Shown in pieces: positions 37,394 through 46,442 of a DNA stretch of 64,000 bases. Each line of letters opens with the position of its first letter. Within the stretch, counting starts at the first letter, position 1. The translations under genes were made by a program, and so were the position numbers. This DNA comes from Saccharibacter sp. EH611 (lineage in GTDB: Bacteria > Pseudomonadota > Alphaproteobacteria > Acetobacterales > Acetobacteraceae): NCBI RefSeq assembly GCF_009834765.1, contig NZ_WVHP01000001.1, positions 1-64,000 on the forward strand, given 5' to 3'. A model generated the notes under the pieces. That model worked only from the letters and a program-made list of their open reading frames with translations. It was not told where the DNA came from and searched no databases.

Positions 37394-37977
37394 GAACGTT
37401 CCTCTTCCCTCTCACCTAGGGTTTCAATCCGCACGGAGTGATTGGTGTAAACGCAAATATCACCGGCAATCTTCATGGCCCGACGCGCGACTTCTTTCGC
37501 GTCTAACCCGTCGACATCCATCAAAGCGCGTGCCGCAGAAAGTGCAAATTGCCCCCCTGAACCAATGGCGATAAGTCCATCTTCTGGCTCCAGAACATCG
37601 CCATTCCCCGTTAGGGTAAACGAACGGTTTTCGTCAGCCACGGCCATCATCGCTTCCAGACGACGAAGATAGCGATCCGTCCGCCAATCCTTGGCGAGCT
37701 CCACGCAAGCACGCTCTAGCTGGCCCGGGTGCCTCTCCAGCTTGCCTTCCAACCGCTCAAGAAGCGTAAAAGCATCAGCAGTTGCACCAGCAAAACCTGC
37801 AAGAATGGTGCCTTTAGGGCCAATACGCCGTACTTTACGCGCATTTCCTTTAATCACCGTTGAGCCAAGCGTGACCTGTCCATCTCCAGCCATCGCCACT
37901 TGCGATCCGCGTCGTACACAAAGGATGGTCGTACCATGCCAGCCGACCGGATCATGAGAAACAGTTTGATTCATCAT
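37390..37977 (-). CDS. hslV: ATP-dependent protease proteolytic subunit HslV
   Basis: An N-terminal-nucleophile threonine peptidase forming a double hexamer. A propeptide ([15 protein letters not shown]) precedes the mature start TTILCVRRG, with the catalytic Thr16 by this numbering. GDGQVTLG and [14 protein letters not shown] are family blocks. 195 aa. Two adjacent ATG codons (37977, 37974) follow GGAGGAG; the second is better spaced. Confidence 0.96.
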   Translation of the reverse strand: MMNQTVSHDPVGWHGTTILCVRRGSQVAMAGDGQVTLGSTVIKGNARKVRRIGPKGTILAGFAGATADAFTLLERLEGKLERHPGQLERACVELAKDWRTDRYLRRLEAMMAVADENRSFTLTGNGDVLEPEDGLIAIGSGGQFALSAARALMDVDGLDAKEVARRAMKIAGDICVYTNHSVRIETLGEREEERS

Positions 37978-38316
37978 ACTCCTCCAAATTGGGCAGCCAG
38001 CCGCGTGAAGACAAGGCCTCCCTCGTCCGTTATAAGGCTATTCGCCTTCAAAGCCGTCACTTTCAATGCCATAGAAAACCATCTAGCATGTTCTCTCCCC
38101 AGAGTAACGACACAACCCATGGCTTTCTTGGCCACCTAAAGAGAGACAATCGCCTATCAAGATGCTAAACTTTCTCCCTCAGGGAAAGTGCTCCCCTTCA
38201 TAAGGCGCTCACACAACGCTTCTTAAAGGGTTCTGAAACCTCTTGCCCTGTATGAAGACGTTATCCAACGCCCTTTTAGGGCTCTCTTGTTTGCATCACG
38301 ATCAACGGGACTCTCG
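37978..38316. other. Divergent intergenic region between hslV and a membrane-protein gene
   Basis: No gene is seen in these 339 bp. The minus strand must carry the hslVU promoter. A TTTGAAGGCGAATAGCC...TATAA stretch near 38030-38060 is a weak heat-shock-like candidate and overlaps a small AAGGC/GCCTT hairpin; I do not regard it as established. Confidence 0.4.
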
Positions 38317-38751
38317 ATGGACACGCCCTCCTCTACGGAACACACTTCTGATCCTAAGCCTGAACGTATGGTTGACCAACGACGCGCCTCATCACAGGTC
38401 GTCCCCATGGTTTGGTCGATCATACAGAATATTATCTGGGCCTTTGCCCATGCGCTTTCATGCTTTCTTCTTCAAATTACCGAGCTTTTCGCACCGTTTC
38501 TTCTGCTCATCGGCATTGCATGGAGCCTCGTGCCCCATATTATCGGGATCGCGAACAGCAGCCTAAGCAGTGCAACAAATGACCAGCAGACGAAAGAACT
38601 GGTAGATCATGTAACACGTTCTTTCCCAACGCAGATTGAACTTGCAGGCCGTATCCTCACCCCCCATGGTCTCATTATGGATGGGATTCTCCTGATGGTC
38701 ATCTCAGCCATTGCAGCCACATGTGCAACATGGCTTGGACGCCGGCTGTAA
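38317..38751 (+). CDS. Hypothetical membrane protein preceding the FtsEX-like pair
   Basis: I do not recognise this protein of about 144 aa. A polar N-terminus (about 1-35) is followed by membrane segments around IIQNIIWAFAHALSCFLLQI and LFAPFLLLIGIAWSLVPHII, a soluble loop (about 80-110) and a C-terminal helix GILLMVISAIAATCATWLG. ATG at 38317 is used; the frame opens at a TTG 10 codons earlier. It ends 21 bp before the FtsE-like gene and is probably in the same operon, so an envelope or division role is possible but not shown. Confidence 0.65.
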   Translation: MDTPSSTEHTSDPKPERMVDQRRASSQVVPMVWSIIQNIIWAFAHALSCFLLQITELFAPFLLLIGIAWSLVPHIIGIANSSLSSATNDQQTKELVDHVTRSFPTQIELAGRILTPHGLIMDGILLMVISAIAATCATWLGRRL

Positions 38752-38772
38752 CAACACAACGTACAGGTTTTT

Positions 38773-39519
38773 ATGATGATTGAGCTCCGTGATGTCATCT
38801 TGCCGGTAGCGCCCTCGCTCATGAAGGAAGGGCGCCAACATCTTTCATTACAGCTCTCATCCGGTCAATTCTTCCGCGTTTGCGGCCCAGCTGGAAGCGG
38901 AAAAACAGCGCTACTGAACCTATTAGCCCTACGCTCCGCGTTTCAGGGCGGCCTCTCTCTCTTTGGCCATGCCATCACAAGGCGCCTTTCCCACAAAACG
39001 CGCACTCTCATTCGACAACGTATCGGCTATCTCGAAGAGGTCCCGTTTCTCTCCCCCCAGCTGACACTCTTTGAAAATATCGCTTTGCCTTTATCCATAC
39101 AGAAGGCCGCCCGGCGCGATATCATCCATGAAACAACATCTATCCTTTCATGGCTTTCCCTCAACCATTGCAGAGACCTTAAACCATCGAGCCTCTCCTC
39201 TTCGGAGCGTTTGCGTGCTGCTTGCGCCCGTGCGCTCATTGCACGCCCCTCTCTCCTCCTCCTTGAAGGAGACCCTATGTGCGCTGACCCAGAGCTCTGC
39301 TCACGTCTGCTTCCTGCTTTGGGAGATTTTATACACAGTGGCACCACGATTGTACTTACAACCCGCCATGCTGATACTTTTGAAGGCCTTCTTCCCACAC
39401 CCTCATTGTATTTACCCCATCAGCCTAAACCGTCATTCACAGAGAATGAGCCGTCATTTTTCTCTCCCCCTCAAGGAGAAGAACCGCCCCTCTCTGCACG
39501 CGAGTCTTTAATACCATGA
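38773..39519 (+). CDS. FtsE-like ABC ATPase with degenerate motifs
   Basis: The 248-residue protein has an ABC ATPase fold and pairs with an FtsX-like permease. Walker A is intact (GPAGSGKT, 38-45) and the H-loop histidine is present (LTTRHA, H199). The signature reads LSSSE (141-145) instead of LSGGQ. Walker B reads LLLLEGDP (161-168), where the usual Asp-Glu pair is replaced by Glu-Gly or shifted by a residue. Binding without normal hydrolysis is possible. A 40-residue proline-rich C-terminal tail is unusual. It overlaps the ftsX-like gene by 4 bases. Confidence 0.7.
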   Translation: MMIELRDVILPVAPSLMKEGRQHLSLQLSSGQFFRVCGPAGSGKTALLNLLALRSAFQGGLSLFGHAITRRLSHKTRTLIRQRIGYLEEVPFLSPQLTLFENIALPLSIQKAARRDIIHETTSILSWLSLNHCRDLKPSSLSSSERLRAACARALIARPSLLLLEGDPMCADPELCSRLLPALGDFIHSGTTIVLTTRHADTFEGLLPTPSLYLPHQPKPSFTENEPSFFSPPQGEEPPLSARESLIP

Positions 39520-40388
39520 GACACGCCTCCTTAATGCGTAGCTGCTTGGCGCGTCCGCGTTTGATCCTCCTGACCCTCTGCGCCGCCCTCAGCACAGTCG
39601 GAATAGGGCTCAGCCTCGCCAGTATGTGGGGTGGCATCTTCCTAGCCCAACAATGGGATATAGGGCCGGCACGCATCGCATTGATTCTCTTGCCAACAGA
39701 GCACCCACCGCCATCGACAGAGCTGTTACAGCATTTTTCCGAAATTCCGGGAGCTTCTCATGTCCGTTCCCTCTCGTCTGCTGAGGTCAACACTCTCCTC
39801 ACGCAATGGAACGCCCCTTGGCCAAACCCTGTGCCCCCGATCATCGCCCTCAACTACACAGGCACTCCTTCGCGCCTTGAGCAAAGCGTAAAAGAAACGC
39901 TCCCTACCGCAACACTGATAGCCCCTCCCCAGCAGCACAGCTCTATTCCCTCTTTTACAGCTATTATTTATCCAGCTTCTCTGCTCAGTGCGCTCATTGG
40001 CACACTCACATCCAGCGCTGTTTTGATTATCAGTATTGCTCTTTCAGCGCAGTCTGCGCGCCTGATTCAAAGTGCTGATTTGACGCTCCTTGCACAGCTT
40101 GGCTGCCCGTTACATCGTGCCTATTGGGCAACCACACTACGTTTTGGCATCTCCTGCTGCATCGGGAGTATTTTAGGGCTCTTGATACTCCTCCCTATGC
40201 TTTACATTCTCATGGCTCTGTTGAGCCCTTTAATGCATCAAGCCCCTCCACAGGTCTCTTTATTGTTTGACGTGTCTCATCCTTCACGGCTCCATTTTTT
40301 ATATCTTCTCCCGCTTTTCTATGCCGTGTTAGGATGGATGGTGAGCGAGTTTTTCTATTACACATCCCTACGGGCGCCTTTGCCATGA
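39516..40388 (+). CDS. ftsX: FtsX-like permease
   Basis: The 290-residue protein has the FtsX layout: one N-terminal membrane helix (about 15-40), an extracytoplasmic domain (about 50-145, with LSSAEVNTLLTQWN and IIALNYTGTPSRLE in the usual places), then three C-terminal helices with AQLGCPLHRAYWATTLRFG between them. FtsEX transmits a signal to cell-wall hydrolases at division. Sequence similarity is weak, but topology and the preceding ATPase support the call. Confidence 0.72.
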   Translation: MRHASLMRSCLARPRLILLTLCAALSTVGIGLSLASMWGGIFLAQQWDIGPARIALILLPTEHPPPSTELLQHFSEIPGASHVRSLSSAEVNTLLTQWNAPWPNPVPPIIALNYTGTPSRLEQSVKETLPTATLIAPPQQHSSIPSFTAIIYPASLLSALIGTLTSSAVLIISIALSAQSARLIQSADLTLLAQLGCPLHRAYWATTLRFGISCCIGSILGLLILLPMLYILMALLSPLMHQAPPQVSLLFDVSHPSRLHFLYLLPLFYAVLGWMVSEFFYYTSLRAPLP

Positions 40389-41020
40389 TGTCCCGCCTGC
40401 GCTGGAAAACGGTTCTTCTGACAAGCAGTCTCTCTATTATACTGCTTGTTGGGCCGATTGGCTTTCTATGCTTTTGCCTCAATGCGGCTCTGCGCCCCCT
40501 CTCACCACCAGTACTCCCGCACGTAGCCTCCCCTCATGATGGGCTTGTTGTGCTTACTGGTGGAGAAGACCGCATCACTACGGCATTGCATCTCCTCCAA
40601 GACCATCCTGACCTTCCGTTGCTCATCTCAGGCGTCGCTCCCCAGACCCATATGCAACCCATTATTGGGCCGAAAATAACGTCTTTCCCTTCTCATCTGC
40701 GTAAGCAGATCACCCTCGGACGTCGTGCGATCGGCACAGTTGGTAATGTGCGTGAGACTGAACAATGGGCGCACGACCATCACCTGACCCATATCGTCCT
40801 CATTACCTCAACCTACCACATGCCCCGCGCATTGCTGGAATTCCACTATGTTGCGCCTCACCTAGACATGACGCCGTATCCTGTACGCGCCCAATCGCTC
40901 TCCCATCTCTGGAATAAGCGGACATGGGCCATCCTCACGCGTGAATATATAAAGCTCCTCGGTGCTATTATACGCAGCTCTATGCACACTCCCCAACATC
41001 CTTACGACCTCACTCCATAA
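40385..41020 (+). CDS. YdcF-like (DUF218) membrane-anchored protein
   Basis: An N-terminal membrane anchor (about 8-32) is followed by a DUF218 domain: HDGLVVLTGGEDRITTALHL, LPLLISGVAP, GTVGNVRETEQW and the conserved end HIVLITSTYHMPRALLEF. Members include SanA and ElyC, linked to envelope precursor metabolism. 211 aa. ATG at 40385 overlaps the ftsX-like stop as ATGA, so it belongs to this division/envelope operon. Confidence 0.85.
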   Translation: MMSRLRWKTVLLTSSLSIILLVGPIGFLCFCLNAALRPLSPPVLPHVASPHDGLVVLTGGEDRITTALHLLQDHPDLPLLISGVAPQTHMQPIIGPKITSFPSHLRKQITLGRRAIGTVGNVRETEQWAHDHHLTHIVLITSTYHMPRALLEFHYVAPHLDMTPYPVRAQSLSHLWNKRTWAILTREYIKLLGAIIRSSMHTPQHPYDLTP

Positions 41021-41076
41021 CGAACTGATGAAAGAAGGGTCGATTTTTTACTTGCCTGCTTGATAGGTTTCAGGCC

Positions 41077-41829
41077 ATGCAATCACGTATGATGAGCCTT
41101 GTTCGCGGTACACTTTTTAATCTTTATCTTCTCCTTCTCACCCTCGTTATGGGGATTGCGGCGTTTCCTATTCGCTTAAGCAATAAAGACGCTTGGGCCC
41201 TACGCTATGCCAAGCTCTGGTCTCGTGCCGTGCTTTGGGGACTACGCACACTCTGCAGTATCCGGATCACAATAACCGGGACAGAGCACTTGCCCAGCGG
41301 CCCCTTTCTCATCGCTTCTCAACATCAATCCTTCTTTGATGGTTTTGTATGGATGAATGCGGTACCCCTACCGGCCTATGTTATTAAGCAAGAGCTCACT
41401 AAGATCCCTCTCGTTGGCCCTATGCTGTTGCTAAGTGGGATGATCCCCGTTAATCGCGCCGGAGGATCTCAGGCTCTCCGCACGATGATGGAGCGTGTCT
41501 CACAAGCCCAAGAGCGCGGACGGCAGATTATCCTCTTCCCAGAAGGTACACGCACAAAGCCCGGCGAGCGCGTTTCACTCCAAAACGGGATTGTCGCTCT
41601 CGCACGTCAGGCAACAACACCCATCATTCCTGTCGCAACAAATTCCGGCTTGTTTTGGCCACGCTCCCCATGGCGTAAATATCCCGGCACGTTGATCGTC
41701 GCGATTGGAGAGCCCCTTCCCGCTTTACGTGGACGAATGCTTATTCCAGCGGTTGAACACGCGTGGGATAAACTCTCTGACACCCACGCCCTTCCCCGTG
41801 ATAAAGTCACACAAGACCCTCCCTCCTAA
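41077..41829 (+). CDS. plsC: 1-acyl-sn-glycerol-3-phosphate acyltransferase
   Basis: PlsC makes phosphatidic acid from lysophosphatidic acid. The HX4D catalytic motif is HQSFFD and the glycerol-phosphate motif is FPEGTRTKPGE; GMIPVNRAGG is the third block. One N-terminal membrane helix (about 9-28). 250 aa. It follows the YdcF-like gene by 56 bp. Confidence 0.93.
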   Translation: MQSRMMSLVRGTLFNLYLLLLTLVMGIAAFPIRLSNKDAWALRYAKLWSRAVLWGLRTLCSIRITITGTEHLPSGPFLIASQHQSFFDGFVWMNAVPLPAYVIKQELTKIPLVGPMLLLSGMIPVNRAGGSQALRTMMERVSQAQERGRQIILFPEGTRTKPGERVSLQNGIVALARQATTPIIPVATNSGLFWPRSPWRKYPGTLIVAIGEPLPALRGRMLIPAVEHAWDKLSDTHALPRDKVTQDPPS

Positions 41830-41848
41830 CGTCAGCTATGGCCCTTCA

Positions 41849-42946
41849 TTGAGAGACTCTTCTGCCCCCATATCCCGCTTACGGTTTGTGTTACGACACT
41901 ACCCAGCGCGCCTTATCACGATCACGCTTGGCCTGCTTGTTGCACTCACACTGCTTGATGTCTGGGCTTATCGTCTCGCTACCAAGCATATGGAGCACCA
42001 ACTCGCACTCTTCCAAGAGAGCTGTCGTTCCAACGCTATAACACTCTCCATCGGGCACGTCTCACCACAAGGCTGGCCATTTGGGGCTGGGCTTTCGCTC
42101 TCTCATATTCAATTTCATACGCAGCATGACGCTTTACAGATCGGGGGCGCAAGCACATCTGCCCAGCTGGGCGGTTCGTGGGCCACATGGCTCCTCAATG
42201 CGCTACAGCACCGCTCTCTTCCATTATTAAGCGACGGCGAAACGATCCTCCGTCTTGTCGCTCATGATCGCGACCTCACGATCCATCTCCATAAACTGCA
42301 TCTCACCTCAAAACGTCATGCCACCCATAGCACAGCGGCTCTTTCCCTTGGGGATGTCCGCTTTACGTCCGAACAAGCTGAACTCTCCGGTGCCCTTAAC
42401 ACCCTCAGCGGGAAGATTTACTGGAATACACACCCCTCTTTGACAGACAGCGCCCTCGCGATCGACCTCAAAGCATTACAGCTCCAACTCAACCATCCAG
42501 ACATTCCGCACCACCACCCTTTAACGCAGCTTCATGTCGTCGCAGCTCTGCCGGGGTGCCACTCCTCCTTAATGGACACGCTTACGAAGAGCTGCATTCT
42601 CCGTCTGCATGAGCTAAGCGCAGATTTCCCACTCCTCGACTCCTCTTCTCACTTCTCTTTTGGTGGGAAGATCAGCATTCCTGAAGGGGATGGTGCCGTT
42701 ACCCTTCAAGTCACCCATTGGCGCAACAGTGCCTTACAGATTCTTGAACGCCCCGAGGCACAGCAGCAACTCTCGCCTGCTATGCTGAAATTTCTTCAGC
42801 ATGCTCTCACGCCGCCTTCATCGTCTGTCACCATCCCGACTGAACGTCCCCTCAGCATAAGCGTGGCGCTCAGCCATGGCTTACCGACCGGCCTCAACGC
42901 CGAAAAACTGCGTATGCTTCAACGTTTTCTTCCGCACGCACCATGA
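41849..42946 (+). CDS. DUF2125 family protein
   Basis: After one N-terminal membrane helix (RLITITLGLLVALTLLDVWA) the protein is predicted to face the periplasm. It carries the DUF2125-typical stretch VSPQGWPFGAGLSLSHIQF and a beta-rich body, ending GLNAEKLRMLQRFLP. Function unknown for the family. The start is uncertain: the frame is open back to 41705 inside plsC, and TTG at 41849 or GTG at 41888 are the plausible choices; I use the former. The stop overlaps the ATG of the NrtR-like regulator. Confidence 0.65.
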   Translation: MRDSSAPISRLRFVLRHYPARLITITLGLLVALTLLDVWAYRLATKHMEHQLALFQESCRSNAITLSIGHVSPQGWPFGAGLSLSHIQFHTQHDALQIGGASTSAQLGGSWATWLLNALQHRSLPLLSDGETILRLVAHDRDLTIHLHKLHLTSKRHATHSTAALSLGDVRFTSEQAELSGALNTLSGKIYWNTHPSLTDSALAIDLKALQLQLNHPDIPHHHPLTQLHVVAALPGCHSSLMDTLTKSCILRLHELSADFPLLDSSSHFSFGGKISIPEGDGAVTLQVTHWRNSALQILERPEAQQQLSPAMLKFLQHALTPPSSSVTIPTERPLSISVALSHGLPTGLNAEKLRMLQRFLPHAP

Positions 42947-43827
42947 CAACCATGCCAGACAACCCTCTCTGCACGATTGATCTCGTCACTATTCTCATCA
43001 CGATGGGCGAAGAAGCTCCCACCCTTCTGACTCTTAACCAAGGTCAGGAACTCCCCTCTGGCCCATTGACGAACCGGCATTCGCTGCAAAAAGGGCTTCA
43101 TCGTTGGGCCGAGCAACATACAGGCTGCAGCATCGGCCATATGGAACAGCTTTATACCTTTGCTGACCAGCCATTACCCAATACACAGCACCAGCTTATC
43201 CGTATTTCTTATCTTGCTTTAGCAAGGATCACCAATCCCGATGGGTTCTCTCTGCAGTCACTCTACACCTATTTCCCATGGGAAGATCGACGCACCCCAG
43301 CCACCAATAGCCAATTTAAAGAACTACGCACTCATATTACGTCTTGGGCAAGACACGACCCAGAACGCCTAACGCGCACAATCCCAGCTTTTGGGCTTAA
43401 TGGCCTCCCTTGGGATGATGAAAAAGTCCTCGATCGTTACGAACTGCTATGGGAAGCAGGACTCGTCGCTAAATCCCTACCAACGTCTACACATACGAGC
43501 GACCCTTCTCATACGCCATTTGATAACCGGCGCATTCTTGCCACAGCCCTGTCGCGGCTCCGAGCCAAGATCCGTTATACACCGATTGTTTTTGAACTCC
43601 TGCCTCATGCATTTACGCTTTTGCAGCTCCAAAAGGCGATGGAAAACCTCTCTGGTCGGCCTATGCACAAGCCCAATTTCCGTCGCCTTGTCCTCCACCA
43701 AAAACTCGTTGAAGAAACCGGTGAACGCGATGCGAGTGCACCCGGACGCCCTGCCAAGCTCTATCGTTTTCGTCCAGAAGCAGCGACCTCTTGTTACCTC
43801 AGCGGAGCCATGCTTCCCTTAGATTAA
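42943..43827 (+). CDS. nrtR: NrtR-type Nudix-related transcriptional regulator
   Basis: NrtR proteins repress NAD biosynthesis genes and respond to ADP-ribose or related nucleotides. The N-terminal Nudix-like domain (about 8-135) retains MEQLYTFADQP, but the Nudix box (GX5EX7REUXEEXGU) has decayed: the REUXEE core reads RWAEQH, as expected for a sensor without hydrolase activity. The C-terminal winged helix (about 190-280) is classic, with ALSRLRAKIRYTPIVFELLP, FTLLQLQKAMENLSGRP and APGRPAKLYRF. 294 aa. It lies directly upstream of nadABC, 95 bp before nadA. Confidence 0.85.
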   Translation: MTTMPDNPLCTIDLVTILITMGEEAPTLLTLNQGQELPSGPLTNRHSLQKGLHRWAEQHTGCSIGHMEQLYTFADQPLPNTQHQLIRISYLALARITNPDGFSLQSLYTYFPWEDRRTPATNSQFKELRTHITSWARHDPERLTRTIPAFGLNGLPWDDEKVLDRYELLWEAGLVAKSLPTSTHTSDPSHTPFDNRRILATALSRLRAKIRYTPIVFELLPHAFTLLQLQKAMENLSGRPMHKPNFRRLVLHQKLVEETGERDASAPGRPAKLYRFRPEAATSCYLSGAMLPLD

Positions 43828-43876
43828 CGCGCTTTTAATCCCTCTTTCTCTAGAAACCCTTTCCTTATGCGCTCTT

Positions 43877-43897
43877 TTATGCTCATACTGAGTATAA
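43877..43897 (+). promoter_or_regulatory. Candidate NrtR operator in front of nadA
   Basis: The 21-bp sequence is a near-perfect palindrome, TTATGCTCA-TAC-TGAGTATAA (8 of 9 positions matched per arm). It overlaps a TATAAG that could be the nadA -10 box and is 25 bp upstream of the nadA start. Position and symmetry suggest autoregulated repression of the nad genes by the adjacent NrtR-like protein. Confidence 0.6.
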
Positions 43898-43922
43898 GAA
43901 CATTCATAAGGATTTCTCTACT

Positions 43923-44912
43923 ATGGTGCAGGCCACCGTCGCTCTTCCGTCACGTGATGATCTCTATCGTCCGGTTTCTTCCCTCATGGCGCGGGAAGAT
44001 TGGGAGCAGCTTTTTGCTGATGACATTGAAGCCATCCTTGCGCTCAAGCAAAGGCATGACGCTGTTATTTTGGCCCATAACTACCAAACGCCAGAGATCT
44101 TCCATGGTGTCGCCGATATTCGTGGCGATAGCCTCGCCCTAGCGCGTGAAGCGCAAAACATCAAACAACAAGTCGTTGTGATGGCTGGGGTGCATTTCAT
44201 GGCTGAAACCGTGAAAATGCTGAACCCAGAAAAAACCGTCCTCATCCCCGATGAGATGGCTGGCTGCTCCCTTGCTGAAGGCATTACCGCAGAAAATGTT
44301 CGCACGCTAAGAGCGCGCCATCCCGGTGTTCCTGTTGTGACCTATGTCAATAGTTCTGCTGCTGTAAAAGCCGAAACGGACGTGTGTTGCACCTCAGGGA
44401 ACGCCCGCCGCGTTGTCGAAAGCCTTGGTGTGCCCGAGGTCATTATGATCCCCGATGAATATCTCGCTCGTAATATTGAAAATGAGACGGGCATTAAAAT
44501 GCACACATGGTCGGCACGCTGCGAAGTGCATGAGCGCTTCACCCCTCCGGAGATCCGTCAATATCGGCGCATGCATAAAGACGGCCTCCACGTCATTGCC
44601 CATCCCGAATGCGCGCCCGATGTCGTTGCCGAAGCCGATCATGCGGGCTCCACGGCGAGTATGATTAGCTATATTGAAAACAATCATCCTGATAAGGTGT
44701 TGCTCATTACCGAATGCTCTATGAGCGATAACCTCTCGACGATGTTCCCGGACACACGCTTTGTGCGCCCATGTAATCTATGCCCTCATATGAAGCGCAT
44801 TACGTTGAAGAACATTCGTCAGTCGCTCGAAACCATGAGCACAGAAGTCACCATCGCTGCTGAGCATCAAGAGCCTGCTCGTCGTTCCGTCGAACGGATG
44901 CTCGCCCTCTAA
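43923..44912 (+). CDS. nadA: Quinolinate synthase
   Basis: NadA condenses iminoaspartate with dihydroxyacetone phosphate using a [4Fe-4S] cluster. AHNYQTPEI and GVHFMAETVKMLNPEKTVL are family blocks. Cluster-ligand cysteines fall in AGCSLAEG, the AHPEC segment and the C-terminal CNLCPHMK. YVNSSAAVKAETDVCCTS binds substrate. 329 aa, AAGGA 10 nt before ATG. First gene of nadABC. Confidence 0.96.
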   Translation: MVQATVALPSRDDLYRPVSSLMAREDWEQLFADDIEAILALKQRHDAVILAHNYQTPEIFHGVADIRGDSLALAREAQNIKQQVVVMAGVHFMAETVKMLNPEKTVLIPDEMAGCSLAEGITAENVRTLRARHPGVPVVTYVNSSAAVKAETDVCCTSGNARRVVESLGVPEVIMIPDEYLARNIENETGIKMHTWSARCEVHERFTPPEIRQYRRMHKDGLHVIAHPECAPDVVAEADHAGSTASMISYIENNHPDKVLLITECSMSDNLSTMFPDTRFVRPCNLCPHMKRITLKNIRQSLETMSTEVTIAAEHQEPARRSVERMLAL

Positions 44913-44961
44913 CCACCCTCTCCAGAGGCTCCCCTCTGGAGAACATTGAGGCAGACCTCCT

Positions 44962-46431
44962 ATGACAGATCCGCTCCTTTCTTCTTACACAGGCTGGCCC
45001 GTCATTATTGGTTCCGGCTTAGCGGGACTGTCTGTGGCGCTCCATCTCAAACAACCGTGCGTGCTGCTCTCTCCCCATCCCAACGGTGAGGGCTCCTCCA
45101 CCCAGCTCGCCCAAGGCGGAATGGCTGCGGCCATCGGCCCTGATGATACGCCTGAGGATCATGCACGCGATACACTCCGCGCAGGTGCCGGTCTTTGTGA
45201 TGAAGCCGTTGTACGCGCCATCACGCAAGCCGGCCCCTCTGCTGTTGAGACGCTCCTTCGCTGGGGCGTGCCGCTTGCTCGTGATGAATCGGGCTCTCTC
45301 GCCCTTCATCTCGAAGGGGCTCATAGCCGACCGCGCGTTGTTTATGCAGGGGGCGACCAGAGCGGTGCTTATATTGCCTCTTCACTGCGGGAAAAAGTAC
45401 GCGCAACATCGCGCATCCATGTGCTAACAGGCCAGTCCCTCGAAGGACTCCATCATGAAGATGGGTTACTGCGTGGGGTGTGGGTTTCCGGCGGATTCAT
45501 CCCTACACAATGCTGCATTCTCGCCACTGGGAGCTGTGGCGGGCTCTATCGCCACACCACTATTCCGCTGAGCAATAAAGGGATGGGCATCGCCCATGCT
45601 GCCTTGGCCGGAGCACGTTTGGGGGATATGGAATTTACGCAATTCCATCCAACCTCCCTAGCGGCTGGCCCAACACAAACACGCCGCCCTCTCATTAGTG
45701 AGGCCGTGCGTGGCGCTGGTGGCCCTCTCGTCTTAGAAAATGGCGAACGCTTTACCGAAGAGCTCGCCCCACGTGATGTCGTGAGTCGTGCCATTGCTGC
45801 CCAGCTGAAGGACGGGCATCAGGTCTATCTTGATGGGCGTCATTTCAAAGACCGCCCCTTTAGCGCCCGCTTCCCCGCTATTACCAAAGCCTGCCATGCA
45901 GCGGGGTTAGACCCAGACACGCAGCGCCTTCCCGTTAAACCGGCCATGCATTACCATATGGGCGGTATCGCTGTTGACCATCATGGTCGCAGTTCCCTCC
46001 CAGGATTATGGGCGAATGGTGAAGTGGCCTGCACAGGACTACACGGCGCGAACCGTTTAGCGAGCAACTCTCTCCTAGAGGCGCTCGTCTGCGGGAAATG
46101 GATTGCCGAAGATATTGACGCGCACAGCACGCCTTTCATCCCACTCAGGGCTCCAACGCCGCGCGTTCCTTTCTTGTCTCCTACATGGACACTAAACGAT
46201 CTGATGGAGGAGCAGGCTGGGATTTTGCGCCATGAGGACGGATTACGCGCGCTGTTAGAAAAAGCACTCCCGCTAGCGCGCCATTATGGCCCGGCTCTGA
46301 CCGCTTCTTTTATCGCTTGGGCTGCCCTTCATCGCAAAGAAAGCCGTGGCAGTCATTGGCGTGAAGACGCTCCAACAAGCCGCTCTCCCCAGCGCCAAAG
46401 CTGGACACTTGTCGATCTCCCTTCTGCCTGA
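44962..46431 (+). CDS. nadB: L-aspartate oxidase
   Basis: This FAD enzyme makes iminoaspartate for NadA. The dinucleotide-binding motif is IGSGLAGLSVALHL at about 17-30; GSSTQLAQGGMAAAI and the C-terminal GLHGANRLASNSLLEALV are succinate-dehydrogenase-family blocks, with HYHMGG at the substrate site. 489 aa. It lies 49 bp after nadA. Confidence 0.95.
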   Translation: MTDPLLSSYTGWPVIIGSGLAGLSVALHLKQPCVLLSPHPNGEGSSTQLAQGGMAAAIGPDDTPEDHARDTLRAGAGLCDEAVVRAITQAGPSAVETLLRWGVPLARDESGSLALHLEGAHSRPRVVYAGGDQSGAYIASSLREKVRATSRIHVLTGQSLEGLHHEDGLLRGVWVSGGFIPTQCCILATGSCGGLYRHTTIPLSNKGMGIAHAALAGARLGDMEFTQFHPTSLAAGPTQTRRPLISEAVRGAGGPLVLENGERFTEELAPRDVVSRAIAAQLKDGHQVYLDGRHFKDRPFSARFPAITKACHAAGLDPDTQRLPVKPAMHYHMGGIAVDHHGRSSLPGLWANGEVACTGLHGANRLASNSLLEALVCGKWIAEDIDAHSTPFIPLRAPTPRVPFLSPTWTLNDLMEEQAGILRHEDGLRALLEKALPLARHYGPALTASFIAWAALHRKESRGSHWREDAPTSRSPQRQSWTLVDLPSA

Positions 46432-46442
46432 AAGCTTCACTC

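Noticed and set aside
37978-38100. Heat-shock sigma factor promoter for hslVU
   Set aside because: Only a weak partial match to RpoH hexamers with poor spacing.
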